Origin: Shewanella litoralis
GTDB lineage: Bacteria > Pseudomonadota > Gammaproteobacteria > Enterobacterales > Shewanellaceae
Assembly (NCBI RefSeq): GCF_009828585.1
Contig: NZ_WSRZ01000011.1
Location: 1-64,000, forward strand
Direction of reading: 5' to 3'
Length of the DNA: 64,000 nucleotides
Both the position numbers and the translations under genes were made by a program. The notes beneath the pieces are model-generated. The model was not told the origin of the DNA. It was given only the letters and a program-made list of their open reading frames with translations, and made no database searches. This document shows, one piece after another, positions 35,447-45,165 of this stretch (position 1 is its first letter; each line of letters starts with the position of its first letter).

Positions 35447-36592
35447 TTACTTATTTGTTTTAGCGACATTCAGCCATTGATGACGGCCTAACTCTAACAA
35501 AACGCCAATGGCCAGCCCTGCTGCAGTATTGATTAATAAGCATGTTGCTGCGGTTGAAAAAATAACAACAATACAAAAAGGCTTACCATCGATAAACCGC
35601 TTTGACCACGCTAATTGTGTACCGGCTATGGCAAGTAGGCTGCCTAAAATAGCGAGAGGAATAAATGAAAGTGCACTGGCAATGCCCTGGCCCCAAAAAA
35701 TAGCAATAAGTAGACATGTACTGCCAAATATAGTGGGAGCGAGCCATGTCCGAGCACCAAAGTGATATTGCACTGCTAGCCCTCCGGCGCCATGACACAT
35801 GGCTGTAGCCCCAAAAGGCGCTAACAATAAATTAGCCCAACCAGAAGTTTTAGCAAATTGTTGTGGCTCAAATTTAGCGGCATCTTCTGGGAATTTATGT
35901 TTCGCCATTGCCGATACGGCAATCACGGCATTGGTTAATGTGAGGGCTAATTGGGGTAATACTAATAGCATTGCAGCTGAGCCCCATTCATGGATACTCG
36001 GCCAACTTAATTGCCATGCACTGGCCTGACTAAAATTAAAACTAGGCGCTGTACCGCTGGTAAATTGCCAAGTAATACCAAGGATAATCACTAACGGCAT
36101 GACCAAATATTGCATTGACATGTAACGGCTCGCGAACAATAACCCAAAGGCCAATAAACCAATAAACCAGGTTTCGCTCATCATGACACCACCGAGCCAA
36201 ATAAGCTGGAGTCCTATTGCTAACTGGATACCGATACTGATTGCTGGCGATAACTGCTTAGCCATCCATTGAATAATGCCGCTATAAGCTAATATCAGCA
36301 GGATAATACCCATTAGTATGGCTGATGCCTGGAGCATTCCAAGCAACATTCCTTCTGCAATAATTAACGCACTAATAACCTTCATAGGTTGTATAGGCAT
36401 GGGTCTTCGGTAATAAAGTGCTGTAAATAATGCAAACAAACCGAAACCGAAAAATATCCCTTGTGGAGAGAAGTGATTAAGCGCAATTAAACCTAACACT
36501 AAAGGAAGGAAGGTGCCTAAGTCCGCAAATGCGCCACTAAATTCACCTGAAATCTTATTGACGTTGTGGTATCGATTGATTTCACGTCTCAT
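35447..36592 (-). CDS. MOT1-type sulfate/molybdate transporter homologue
   Basis: A 381-residue polytopic protein with about ten to eleven helices. GEFSGAFADLGTFLPLVLGL near the N-terminus, PMPIQPMKVISA (~64-75) and GATAMCHGAGGLAVQYHFGARTW (~250) match the MFS_MOT1/SulP-like putative molybdate or sulfate transporters. The substrate is inferred from the family only. No molybdenum genes are near; it is single between the DUF502 and pho regions. Confidence 0.82.
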   Translation of the reverse strand: MRREINRYHNVNKISGEFSGAFADLGTFLPLVLGLIALNHFSPQGIFFGFGLFALFTALYYRRPMPIQPMKVISALIIAEGMLLGMLQASAILMGIILLILAYSGIIQWMAKQLSPAISIGIQLAIGLQLIWLGGVMMSETWFIGLLAFGLLFASRYMSMQYLVMPLVIILGITWQFTSGTAPSFNFSQASAWQLSWPSIHEWGSAAMLLVLPQLALTLTNAVIAVSAMAKHKFPEDAAKFEPQQFAKTSGWANLLLAPFGATAMCHGAGGLAVQYHFGARTWLAPTIFGSTCLLIAIFWGQGIASALSFIPLAILGSLLAIAGTQLAWSKRFIDGKPFCIVVIFSTAATCLLINTAAGLAIGVLLELGRHQWLNVAKTNK

Positions 36593-36752
36593 AAATCTTG
36601 CCGAAGTTAATAGATACTTAAAGTTAGCAATTACAGTGCCACATCAAAAGTGAGACTTACGTCAAAGTAAAAGACCGATTGACAAAAATGACTGGGACAA
36701 TTTGAACCAGTACATATTATCAATACTGTCATTATGTCCACATGATTGTGAT

Positions 36753-36836
36753 TACACCATGCCGCATTAATAAGTGACCACTCAGAATGCATCCAGCGGT
36801 TTTTGATTAAGGCGTCGCTATGTAGTAATGGTTGAT
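36753..36836. mobile_element. Degenerate copy of a miniature inverted-repeat element
   Basis: ACACCATGCCGCATTAATAA opens it and GTAGTAATGGTTG closes it, forming imperfect terminal inverted repeats, with AAGTGACCACTCAG and TTGATTAAGGCG inside. The same order of motifs occurs in the better preserved copy at 44263-44373. It is non-coding and lies between the MOT1 gene and the phoU terminator. Confidence 0.6.
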
Positions 36837-36875
36837 ACCGTTAGTAAACTGAAAAATTCGCCATTTAACAGACAT

Positions 36876-36902
36876 AGAAAAGCCCCTATTAAGGGGCCTT
36901 AA
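36876..36902 (-). terminator. Terminator of the pst-phoU operon
   Basis: Minus strand: AAGGCCCCTT, loop AAT, AGGGGCTTTTC. A strong GC stem with a short T run about 60 bp after the phoU stop. Confidence 0.85.
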
Positions 36903-36960
36903 CAAACATAGCATCGCGATTAACGGTCGTGTAACACGTTTACATCTTATGATTGAAACG

Positions 36961-37665
36961 TTACAGGTCTTTTTCCATGTCTTCGTAAGAAGTGTGGCGC
37001 ACATCTTTACCTTTTACGTAATAAATCACGTATTCACAGATGTTTTTACAACGGTCGCCAACACGCTCTACTGCGCGAGCAGCCCATAGCACGTCTAACA
37101 CACCAGGAATTGAGCGTGGATCTTCCATCATGTAGGTCATTAACTGACGAATAATACCTTCGTACTCTTTGTCTAACTTGGCATCTTCTTTATGTAACTC
37201 AAGTGCTTGCTCCGCATCCATACGTGCAAGTGCATCAAGGGTTGAGTGCAACATGCGTGTTGCATGGCGGCCCATGCTTTCAATGCTCACAAGTAAAGGC
37301 TGCTGGCTATTTGCCCGTTTTTCAAGCGCCGCTTTGGCGATACGCACACACGCATCACCAATACGCTCAAGATCCGCAATGGTTTTTGAAATAGCAATAA
37401 TCATGCGTAAGTCGCTCGCCGCTGGCTGGCGCTTGGCAATAATACGGGTGCACTCTTCGTCAATCGCCACTTCCATGCCGTTGACTCTGTGGTCGCCTTC
37501 AATCACTTTTTGTGCCAATTCGGCATCTAAGGTTGTCAGTGCATCAAGAGCTTGCTCAAGTTGACGCTCGACTAAACCGCCCATGGCCAAAACACGGTTA
37601 CGAATATCTTCAAGCTCAGCATTAAACTGACCAGAGATGTGTTTACTTAAATTCATTTTTTCCAT
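36961..37665 (-). CDS. phoU: Phosphate-transport regulator PhoU
   Basis: A cytoplasmic negative regulator linking the Pst transporter to the PhoR/PhoB system. Two PhoU helical repeats are present with the metal-binding patterns (e.g. [15 protein letters not shown] ~80 and [22 protein letters not shown] near 200). Length about 234. The frame opens with a GTG (37674); a Met-Met pair follows with AGGTGGGT upstream, and I take the second ATG. It is the last gene of pstC-pstA-pstB-phoU. Confidence 0.95.
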   Translation of the reverse strand: MEKMNLSKHISGQFNAELEDIRNRVLAMGGLVERQLEQALDALTTLDAELAQKVIEGDHRVNGMEVAIDEECTRIIAKRQPAASDLRMIIAISKTIADLERIGDACVRIAKAALEKRANSQQPLLVSIESMGRHATRMLHSTLDALARMDAEQALELHKEDAKLDKEYEGIIRQLMTYMMEDPRSIPGVLDVLWAARAVERVGDRCKNICEYVIYYVKGKDVRHTSYEDMEKDL

Positions 37666-37715
37666 CATACCCACCTAAAAAATTGTCTGGTTATTAAAAG
37701 CGTTTATCGCGCGGA

Positions 37716-38534
37716 TTAACCGTAACGACCGGTAATATAATCTTCGGTTTTACGCTTTTTCGGGGTGGTAAAAATCGTGTTGGTATCGGCGTATTCAACC
37801 AATTCACCCATGTACATAAACGCCGTTTGATCTGACACACGTGCAGCTTGCTGCATGTTATGCGTGACAATCACCACGGTGTACTGTTGTTTAAGTTCGG
37901 TGATCAATTCTTCAATGGTTAAGGTTGAAATAGGATCCAAAGCCGATGTCGGTTCGTCGAGTAATAACACTTCGGGCTCAATGGCAATCGCGCGTGCAAT
38001 CACTAAACGCTGTTGCTGACCACCAGACAAGCCAAAGGCGTTGTCGTGTAGACGGTCTTTAACTTCGTCCCAAATTGCCGCGCCGCGTAACGAACGCTCT
38101 GCGGCTTCATCTAATTCGCGGCGGTTATTTAACCCTTGTAAGCGTAAGCCGTATACCACGTTTTCGTAGATTGATTTTGGGAACGGGTTAGGACGCTGAA
38201 ACACCATACCCACATTACGACGAAGTGATGCGACATCGACTTTCTTGTCATAAATGTTTTGTCCATGAAGCAAAATTTCGCCGTCAATTTTACAGCTATC
38301 AACCAAATCGTTCATGCGGTTGATACAACGTAACAGCGTTGATTTACCACAACCACTTGGGCCAATAAATGCAGTGACTTGTTTTTTAGGGATCTTCATC
38401 GACACATCAAATAACGCTTGTTTGTCACCATAACGTAAATCAAGGTTACGGATTTCAAGTGCGGTATCCTGCGCGGGTAAGTTTACTAAATCAACTGCTT
38501 GAGTTTGCATTGCTGAACTATCAATAGAAATCAT
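37716..38534 (-). CDS. pstB: Phosphate ABC transporter ATPase PstB
   Basis: The ATP-binding subunit of the high-affinity phosphate importer. Walker [10 protein letters not shown] (~58-66), Q-loop [11 protein letters not shown], signature [14 protein letters not shown] (~170), Walker [14 protein letters not shown] and the switch His in VTHNMQQA are all present. Length 272 is normal. It sits 28 bp after pstA. Confidence 0.97.
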   Translation of the reverse strand: MISIDSSAMQTQAVDLVNLPAQDTALEIRNLDLRYGDKQALFDVSMKIPKKQVTAFIGPSGCGKSTLLRCINRMNDLVDSCKIDGEILLHGQNIYDKKVDVASLRRNVGMVFQRPNPFPKSIYENVVYGLRLQGLNNRRELDEAAERSLRGAAIWDEVKDRLHDNAFGLSGGQQQRLVIARAIAIEPEVLLLDEPTSALDPISTLTIEELITELKQQYTVVIVTHNMQQAARVSDQTAFMYMGELVEYADTNTIFTTPKKRKTEDYITGRYG

Positions 38535-38562
38535 TTTTTTCTTTCCTTCAGGATATCGCTAA

Positions 38563-40224
38563 TTAGTGTTCTAGCGAACGGAATTTTTCACGTAAATGGT
38601 TGCGCACGCTAATCGCGGTTAAGTTAAGTGCAACAATTACTGATACTAATAAGAATGACGTTGCGTACACCAATGGGCGAGCCGCTTCAACGTTAGGGCT
38701 TTGGAAGCCTACATCGTAAATATGGAAACCTAAGTGCATGAACTTACGCTCTAAATGCACAAACGGGAAGTTCATATCTATCGGTAATGTTGGGGCTAAT
38801 TTTACCACACCGACTAACATTAACGGTGCCACTTCACCGGCTGCACGCGCTACGGCTAAAATTAAACCGGTCATAATGGCTGGGCTTGCCATTGGAATAA
38901 CAATGCGCCATAAGGTTTCTGCTTTAGTAGCACCTAATGCCAGGCTGCCTTGACGTACCGCACTTGGGATACGGCTTAAACCTTCCTCTGTCGATACAAT
39001 CACAACCGGTAAGGTTAAAATAGCCAATGTCAGTGCAGACCAAATAACCCCTGGTGAGCCAAATGTTGGCGCGGGTAACGCTTCAGGGAAAAACAATTGG
39101 TCAATTGAGCCACCCATCATGTAAACAAAGAAGCCTAAACCAAACACACCATACACAATTGACGGTACACCGGCTAAGTTAATCACCGCGATACGGATCA
39201 TCTTAGTGATCGGGCCTTTTTTGGCATATTCGTGCAGGTAAATGGCGGCAATAACACCAAACGGGGTCACGATAACCGCCATTAACATTACCATGAACAC
39301 AGTACCGAATATGGCTGGGAATACACCACCCTCAGTGTTGGCTTCACGCGGGTCATCGTTTATAAAGCGGCCAATACCGACAAACCAGTGACCGACTTTT
39401 TGAATGACATTCATGTGGTTAACGTAGCTAACATCTAAAATAGAGTCTAGCTTGAGTATCACTTCTTCACCGCGCATGTCACGCACAACAACTGAGTCTC
39501 GTGCGGCCTCATCGCGCAGTGCAAACAAGTCTTTTTCAAGCACTAGATAATCTTGGTTTAGCTGTTCTATTTGCGCTTTAATATCAGCTTTACGCTTGTC
39601 AGTTAGTTTGCCATCGAGTTCATAACCACGCTCTTTTAAGCGCAAGCGTTCAATTTGGTAGTTAATTGAGCCGATGTCAGATTTTTGCAAACTTAATGCC
39701 TGGTCAGAAATCTCAACTGCACGGTCAATATGGCTAAACAACGACGCTTCGATATCGGCTTCGCTATTGAGCTCTAAGCGTTTACCATCTTCAATCACTG
39801 CCACTGGGTAGCCGTAGAAGTTACCGTTTTTGGTACGTTCTAGTTTTGCAACATCAGCTGGGGTTGTACGGCTCACGATATCTGTGGCTAATATCCAGCG
39901 AAAATCTAAGCCCACAAACTCACGGTTACCGGTTTTAACGAGGTAACGTGTCACAAACTCACCTGGGTGCTCAGTAAATTTATGACCGGCTGAGATTAAG
40001 CGCTCAGTTGGCACTTCTTCTCGATCATAAATCTCACCGATTAAGGTGCTTTTTACACCGTTGTTATCTTCTAGTTGCCATTCGTAAATGTCAGCTGGCC
40101 AAAAGTAACTCAAGCCACGCCATGCGATTAACAGTAATAAGCCTAAAACGGCAATCAAACTGATACTTACGGCACCACCGGTCATCCAAATCCACGGTGA
40201 GCCTGATTTAAACCACTTACCCAT
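38563..40224 (-). CDS. pstA: Phosphate ABC transporter permease PstA (long form)
   Basis: An inner-membrane permease. The C-terminal ~270 residues hold the ABC transporter membrane domain with the EAA-type loop (GSLALGATKAETLWRIVIPMASPAI, ~425-449). Unlike the ~300-residue E. coli PstA, it has ~250 extra N-terminal residues: a first helix (~14-34) and then a charged, partly coiled-coil periplasmic insert (~60-265, e.g. SIDRAVEISDQ..., LNQDYLVLEKDLFALRDEA). Such long forms are typical of Vibrio/Shewanella relatives. Length 553. Confidence 0.93.
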   Translation of the reverse strand: MGKWFKSGSPWIWMTGGAVSISLIAVLGLLLLIAWRGLSYFWPADIYEWQLEDNNGVKSTLIGEIYDREEVPTERLISAGHKFTEHPGEFVTRYLVKTGNREFVGLDFRWILATDIVSRTTPADVAKLERTKNGNFYGYPVAVIEDGKRLELNSEADIEASLFSHIDRAVEISDQALSLQKSDIGSINYQIERLRLKERGYELDGKLTDKRKADIKAQIEQLNQDYLVLEKDLFALRDEAARDSVVVRDMRGEEVILKLDSILDVSYVNHMNVIQKVGHWFVGIGRFINDDPREANTEGGVFPAIFGTVFMVMLMAVIVTPFGVIAAIYLHEYAKKGPITKMIRIAVINLAGVPSIVYGVFGLGFFVYMMGGSIDQLFFPEALPAPTFGSPGVIWSALTLAILTLPVVIVSTEEGLSRIPSAVRQGSLALGATKAETLWRIVIPMASPAIMTGLILAVARAAGEVAPLMLVGVVKLAPTLPIDMNFPFVHLERKFMHLGFHIYDVGFQSPNVEAARPLVYATSFLLVSVIVALNLTAISVRNHLREKFRSLEH

Positions 40225-40282
40225 TGCACAAACCTCTCAAGGCGATTGGCGAAATAATCAATATATGAGTCATCATCTTTCC

Positions 40283-42538
40283 TTACAGTGAGCTATAACG
40301 GTCGCGTAAACGCTGGCGTACGACTTCTGCAATGGTGTTGAAGAAGAAGGTGAAAATAAACAGGACAAAGGCGGCTAAGAACAGCACTCGATAGTGCGAA
40401 CTGCCAATGGCCGACTCTGGCATTTCAACCGCAATGTTGGCCGCCAGGGTACGCATGCCTTCAAATACACTCCACTCTAATATTGCTGTATTACCGGTTG
40501 CCATTAATACAATCATGGTTTCACCTACAGCGCGGCCAAGGCCCATCATAATGGCTGAGAAAATACCGGGACTTGCTGTGAGCAATACCACACGTGTTAG
40601 GGTTTGCCAGTTGGTGGCACCTAATGCCAAACTGCCGTTTGATAAATGACGTGGTACAGAGAATATCGCATCTTCGGCAATCGAGAAGATGGTTGGAATA
40701 ACCGCAAAGCCCATCGCAATACCGACCACAAACGCGTTACGTTGGTCGAAGGTAATGCCTAAATCATTCGTGATAAATTGACGTGTGTTGCCGTCAAACA
40801 ATGCCACTTCAATCACTGGACTAATAGTGAACGAGAACCAACCAACAAAGATAATCACTGGCAGTAACATCAGCTCTTGGTAGGTTTCTGGTAAGCGGTG
40901 CTTCCAGGTTTCTGGCATTTTGCTCCAGGCAAATGCAGTGACTAATATCGACACTGGCAATAGCGTCAATAACACCACAATGCCTGGCAAGTGATCTTCA
41001 ATCAGTGGCGCTAACCATAAACCGGCTAGGAAACCTAAAATTACCGTGGGTAATGCTTCCATGATTTCAATGGTCGGTTTAACCACGTTACGCACTTTAG
41101 GTGTCATGAAGTAAGCGGTGTAAATCGCGCCCGCAATGGCCAGCGGTACAGCAAACATCATGGCGTAGAACGCAGCTTTCATGGTACCAAATGCGAGTGG
41201 CATTAAGCTTAATTTAGCCTCAAAGTCATCTGAGCCAGAGGTTGACTGCCACACATATTGTGGCTCTGGGTAACCTTCGTACCACACTTTTTGCCAAAGG
41301 GCGCTCCATGATACTTCTGGGTGATCGTTCTCTACAGAAAACAGATTTAGCTTGTTATCCGCTTCAATGACTAAGGCATTTGAACGTGGGCTAAAGGCCA
41401 TTAAACCTGGGTTAGGAAGCGAATACTTTTCATCAAATAGGTTACGTTGGCTGGTGGTGTACAGTAAGGTTAATTCCCCTTCTGAACTCAACACTGCAAA
41501 ACTTTTACGATAAAACTCAGTGGCCATGGTACTTACTGGCGCAACATCGTCAAACTCGCGAATTTGCTGGTACAAACGGCCTTTATCGCCATTCACCTGG
41601 AAGTATTGGCTAATCACACCACTGTCGTAGCTGATCATAATTGAGCTAGCGCCAGCAAGTAAGTTAACTTGCTTGATTTTGGCTTCACCCTTTTTCACAT
41701 CCAGTACTTGCAGTAATTCAACCTCGTCAGCATCGCGAGTGTTGTACACAAATAACTTGTCAGTGGTGCTTAAAATAAGTTGGCGATGATCGGGGGTCAT
41801 TAATGCTGACACCACTTGCTTAGGCGCATCTTCAACAAACACTTCAATAGAAGACCATTCAACTTCTTCTGTCATCATGTTTTCTTCGCCTTCCTGGCGA
41901 TTGAGTTTCCATGCCCCATTAGCATCCTGGTAGGCAAAACTCATGCGGCTGCCACTGTAGTCGAACACTAGGTTGTATACGGCGCCATCTTCGTTGATGG
42001 TTAAGGGCTCATCACCAATTGGATAAGTCAATTTAGGCGTAATTTGGCGTTGATTGTCTGGGTAGGTCACCGCAAAGTCGATGCCGACAACAATCACCTG
42101 GCCATTACTTAGGCCTAATGCAAAACGTTGCTCACTTGGACTTGATTTAGCACTACTGGTAATGGTCGCGCCTTCTGGCAAGGTCGGTGTAAACGATGAA
42201 ATTAATTGCCCCGTTACTGAAGAGTAAAAATCAACCGTCCCTAATTGCGTGACGCGATATAACACTTCGTTTTGCTCGTCACTGCCAATCATTAACGTTT
42301 TGGCATCAGTATGTTGATAACTCACACTGGTTACAGGTTCTATGTGTGCGCCATCAAAGATAGGCTTGATGACATACAGCAAGTAGAAAAATATTAATAA
42401 CAACGCCACAAACACCATGGTGCCGCCGACGGTTATCCCAAACTCTGCTGCTTTATCCTTAAATGCTCTGCGTGATGCTTGTTTACCGGCAAGTAAACTT
42501 TTTTCAGCAGAACCAGGTTGATTTACCTGACTTTCCAT
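40283..42538 (-). CDS. pstC: Phosphate ABC transporter permease PstC (long form)
   Basis: The partner permease. The first helix (~35-60) is followed by a ~370-residue periplasmic insert (~65-430) rich in beta strands with WD-like wording (NVLYRVTQLGTVDFYSS, SPRSNALVIEADNKLNLF). The permease domain at ~440-745 has the EAA loop GSLALGATNWQTLTRVVLLTASPGI. Length is 751 against ~319 in E. coli. It is the first gene of the operon and is preceded by a Pho box at 42771-42799. No pstS is in the window, so the binding protein must be encoded elsewhere. Confidence 0.93.
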   Translation of the reverse strand: MESQVNQPGSAEKSLLAGKQASRRAFKDKAAEFGITVGGTMVFVALLLIFFYLLYVIKPIFDGAHIEPVTSVSYQHTDAKTLMIGSDEQNEVLYRVTQLGTVDFYSSVTGQLISSFTPTLPEGATITSSAKSSPSEQRFALGLSNGQVIVVGIDFAVTYPDNQRQITPKLTYPIGDEPLTINEDGAVYNLVFDYSGSRMSFAYQDANGAWKLNRQEGEENMMTEEVEWSSIEVFVEDAPKQVVSALMTPDHRQLILSTTDKLFVYNTRDADEVELLQVLDVKKGEAKIKQVNLLAGASSIMISYDSGVISQYFQVNGDKGRLYQQIREFDDVAPVSTMATEFYRKSFAVLSSEGELTLLYTTSQRNLFDEKYSLPNPGLMAFSPRSNALVIEADNKLNLFSVENDHPEVSWSALWQKVWYEGYPEPQYVWQSTSGSDDFEAKLSLMPLAFGTMKAAFYAMMFAVPLAIAGAIYTAYFMTPKVRNVVKPTIEIMEALPTVILGFLAGLWLAPLIEDHLPGIVVLLTLLPVSILVTAFAWSKMPETWKHRLPETYQELMLLPVIIFVGWFSFTISPVIEVALFDGNTRQFITNDLGITFDQRNAFVVGIAMGFAVIPTIFSIAEDAIFSVPRHLSNGSLALGATNWQTLTRVVLLTASPGIFSAIMMGLGRAVGETMIVLMATGNTAILEWSVFEGMRTLAANIAVEMPESAIGSSHYRVLFLAAFVLFIFTFFFNTIAEVVRQRLRDRYSSL

Positions 42539-42765
42539 TAAGAACCTCTAATAATTAATCGATGCCATAATTAGCGCTTTGATTGTGCAGTTTACTGTGC
42601 TAACAATAAATATTTATGACTAAAAGCTAACTAAACTCAGTAAATTAACAACGAATATTGCGGCTTGATGCCCTCGTCAGTGTTAATCACTCAATCGCCA
42701 TTAGCTGCATAGGTCAATCGTCGTAAAACAACAGTAAAGCCATAACGCAATCTTAAGTGGCTGCG

Positions 42766-42799
42766 ATTATATGACGTAAAGATGACAGTTGTGTTACAG
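42766..42799 (-). promoter_or_regulatory. Pho box and PhoB-dependent promoter of pstC
   Basis: On the minus strand the 7-mers CTGTAAC, CTGTCAT and ACGTCAT are each separated by 4 bases (42799 to 42771), the direct-repeat layout of PhoB sites. They are followed immediately by TATAAT (42771-42766) as the -10 box, with no separate -35, as in PhoB-activated promoters. The leader to the pstC ATG is then ~220 nt. Confidence 0.85.
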
Positions 42800-42824
42800 C
42801 CAATGTATATAGGAGAAATATCGT

Positions 42825-43331
42825 ATGATGCGTTACCTTATCACTTTGCAAGCACCTGATAGAAAAGGTTTAGTTGAACAAATCGCCAATGTAGTCAGTC
42901 GCCACAACGGTAACTGGCTTGATTCTGAAATGCGCCATATTGATGGTGTTTTTGCCGCAATATTACAGTTGGAAGTTCCGGCACCCAAATGGGACGAGTT
43001 GGTTGATGCGCTTGAATGCATTGATGGCCTCACTTTGACCTTCGCTAAAACCAGTTTAAGTGCAAAACCCATCAAGCAACTCCGTTACAATCTTGTCGCT
43101 TATGACCGCCCAGGCATTGTGTTACATATTTCTAATAAAATGAATGCATTAGGCATTAACATTGAAAAGTTTAGTAGCCAATATGAAACCGCCAGCCATA
43201 CCGGAATTGCTTTATTTAGGGCCACCATGGAGCTTGGGCTTACCGACCCGGCACAAGAAGAAATGATTGCTACTTCCTTGTATGAAATGGGTGACGATGT
43301 GGTATTAGATAAATTGAGCCAGTCAGCTTAA
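42825..43331 (+). CDS. gcvR: GcvR-like tandem ACT-domain protein
   Basis: 168 residues made of two ACT domains: MRYLITLQAPDRKGLVEQIANVVSRHNGNW (~2-31) and YNLVAYDRPGIVLHISNKMNALGINIEKF (~87-115). E. coli GcvR of this build represses the glycine-cleavage operon by binding GcvA; no gcv gene is near, so the specific role is inferred from the family. AGGAGAA lies before the ATG pair; either ATG may serve. It is divergent from pstC and shares the Pho-box gap. Confidence 0.82.
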   Translation: MMRYLITLQAPDRKGLVEQIANVVSRHNGNWLDSEMRHIDGVFAAILQLEVPAPKWDELVDALECIDGLTLTFAKTSLSAKPIKQLRYNLVAYDRPGIVLHISNKMNALGINIEKFSSQYETASHTGIALFRATMELGLTDPAQEEMIATSLYEMGDDVVLDKLSQSA

Positions 43332-43441
43332 AAAGTTAACAGACAAACAGCACATAAACCAAGTTGGGCAAATTAAGGCTAAATTCCATTTTCATCATCT
43401 GCTAAACTGCCAGCAAATAAAGACGATAAAATGGATTCACC

Positions 43442-44260
43442 ATGTTTGGAACGCTATCAAAACTGAAAACCCACCTCAATGACAGTCATGAGGTGGAGTA
43501 TCATTTACCTGTAGGTGAGGCGCGTTTAGCCCTCAACCCATTAATAGGTAAAACCCTGACCATGACGCACACTGGTAATATTTTTTGCAGCAGCTGCGGC
43601 AAAAAAACCAAGAAGAGTTACTCGCAAGGTCATTGCTATGTGTGTATGAGCAAGCTTGCCAGTTGCGATATGTGCATCATGAAACCTGAAACCTGTCATT
43701 TTGATCAAGGCACCTGCCGTGAGCCAGAGTGGGCCATGTCAAACTGCTTTGTACCGCATTACGTATACTTGTCTAATACCTCTGGCATTAAAGTTGGCAT
43801 CACTCGTCACACGCAAATCCCTACGCGCTGGATAGATCAGGGTGCCACTCAGGGTTTGCCAATATTTAAAGTATCGACCCGTAAAATGTCAGGGTTAATT
43901 GAAATCGAGTTAGCTAAGTTTATTAACGACAAAACCCATTGGCAGGCCATGTTAAAAGGCCACAATGATGACATTGATCTGGTTGAGCAAGCCGCGCAGC
44001 TTATTCCGTTAATTGAAGACAAACTGCAAGCACTTGCCATAGAACATGAAGATATTGTCATTGAGCGTTTAGATGCCAATATTCAGGCCATTAGCTACCC
44101 TATTACCGCGTTTCCAACCAAAGTGAAATCACATAACTTTGATAAAATTGCAGAGGTTACAGGTACATTGCAAGGCATTAAAGGCCAATATCTGATTTTT
44201 GATACTGGCGTGATTAACATTCGTAAGTTTTCATCTTATGAAGTTGAAGTGAGTTTTTAA
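43442..44260 (+). CDS. DUF2797 protein with Cys cluster
   Basis: 272 residues. A Cys-rich part (~45-95) contains CSSCGKK, HCYVCMSK, CDMCIMKPETC and further Cys, compatible with zinc binding. It is followed by VYLSNTSGIKVGITR (~118-132), which resembles the YIY...VGIT start of GIY-YIG domains, and then RWIDQGATQ and EIELAKFI. This is the DUF2797 family; no function is established that I know of. Single gene after gcvR. Confidence 0.8.
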   Translation: MFGTLSKLKTHLNDSHEVEYHLPVGEARLALNPLIGKTLTMTHTGNIFCSSCGKKTKKSYSQGHCYVCMSKLASCDMCIMKPETCHFDQGTCREPEWAMSNCFVPHYVYLSNTSGIKVGITRHTQIPTRWIDQGATQGLPIFKVSTRKMSGLIEIELAKFINDKTHWQAMLKGHNDDIDLVEQAAQLIPLIEDKLQALAIEHEDIVIERLDANIQAISYPITAFPTKVKSHNFDKIAEVTGTLQGIKGQYLIFDTGVINIRKFSSYEVEVSF

Positions 44261-44262
44261 GT

Positions 44263-44373
44263 AATACCATTCCGCGTTAATAAGTGATCTCTCAGCGAGA
44301 ATTTAAAAGGGCTTAAACAAGGCGAATGACTGAATGAATAGTTATTCTCTTTCGAAGTCATGCGTAATGGTAT
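44263..44373. mobile_element. 111-bp miniature inverted-repeat element
   Basis: ATACCATTCCGCGTTAATAA at the left end and CATGCGTAATGGTAT at the right end form terminal inverted repeats (ATACCATT-x-CGC). The element has an internal CTCTCAGCGAGAAT palindrome and a TTCTCTTTCGAAGTC segment. It starts at the DUF2797 stop codon. It is too short to encode a transposase, so it would be non-autonomous. A decayed relative is at 36753-36836. Confidence 0.75.
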
Positions 44374-44541
44374 AACCATCACATCAACTTAAGTGTTGTG
44401 GCGACTGCTGTTCTTTATGTTCAGCAGTTTCGCTGATTTGCGAGAAAATTTATTTACACATTTATTAAAATATCATTATGAACAGTTGAAAAATTCCCCT
44501 AAAATTCTGCTTCTCAACATCGTAGCTTAAGAGATCCGTTC

Positions 44542-45150
44542 ATGGAGTTAGTGCTCGCCATCGCATTGTTTGCTTTTTCTGCTGGTATTACGCCAGGGCC
44601 CAACAACATTATGTTGATGACCTCCGGCGTTAACTTTGGCATTAAACGCAGTATTCCGCATTTGCTTGGGATCAGCTTAGGTTTTCCGACCATGATTTTA
44701 GCCGTGGGATTAGGCTTAAGTGCCATATTTCAGGCGTACCCGATTATTCATACTGTCATCAAAGTGGTTGGTATTACCTACCTACTCTATTTGTCGTGGC
44801 TCATTGCTAATAGCAGCAGCAAAATGGAAGGTAAACAAGTCAGTAAACCGTTTAGCTTTATTCAAGCGGCCGCATTTCAATGGGTTAACCCCAAAGGCTG
44901 GATTATGGCCGTGGGTGCAATTGCCACGTTCACCTCAGTACAACATGAACTCAACAGCCAGGTGATTACGATTGCCAGTGTGTTTTTATGTGTGGCGTTT
45001 CCTTGTGCTATCGTGTGGCTTAGTTTTGGTGTTGCATTAAAACGCCTGTTAAAAAATGAACGCCAGCAACGCATTTTTAATATTTCGATGGCAGTGTTAT
45101 TAGTGGCATCTATTATCCCTATGGTGTTACCCGCATCAGCACAGTTATAA
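44542..45150 (+). CDS. LysE/RhtB-type amino-acid exporter
   Basis: 202 residues with six membrane helices. AFSAGITPGPNNIMLM (~10-25) is the signature of the LysE/RhtB translocator family, and QWVNPKGWIMAVGAI (~111-125) is the second conserved block. It would export an amino acid or derivative; the substrate is unknown. The DUF1415 gene follows after 15 bp, so the two may be cotranscribed. Upstream is the MITE-like element. Confidence 0.87.
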   Translation: MELVLAIALFAFSAGITPGPNNIMLMTSGVNFGIKRSIPHLLGISLGFPTMILAVGLGLSAIFQAYPIIHTVIKVVGITYLLYLSWLIANSSSKMEGKQVSKPFSFIQAAAFQWVNPKGWIMAVGAIATFTSVQHELNSQVITIASVFLCVAFPCAIVWLSFGVALKRLLKNERQQRIFNISMAVLLVASIIPMVLPASAQL

Positions 45151-45165
45151 AGATAAGGCTAAACA

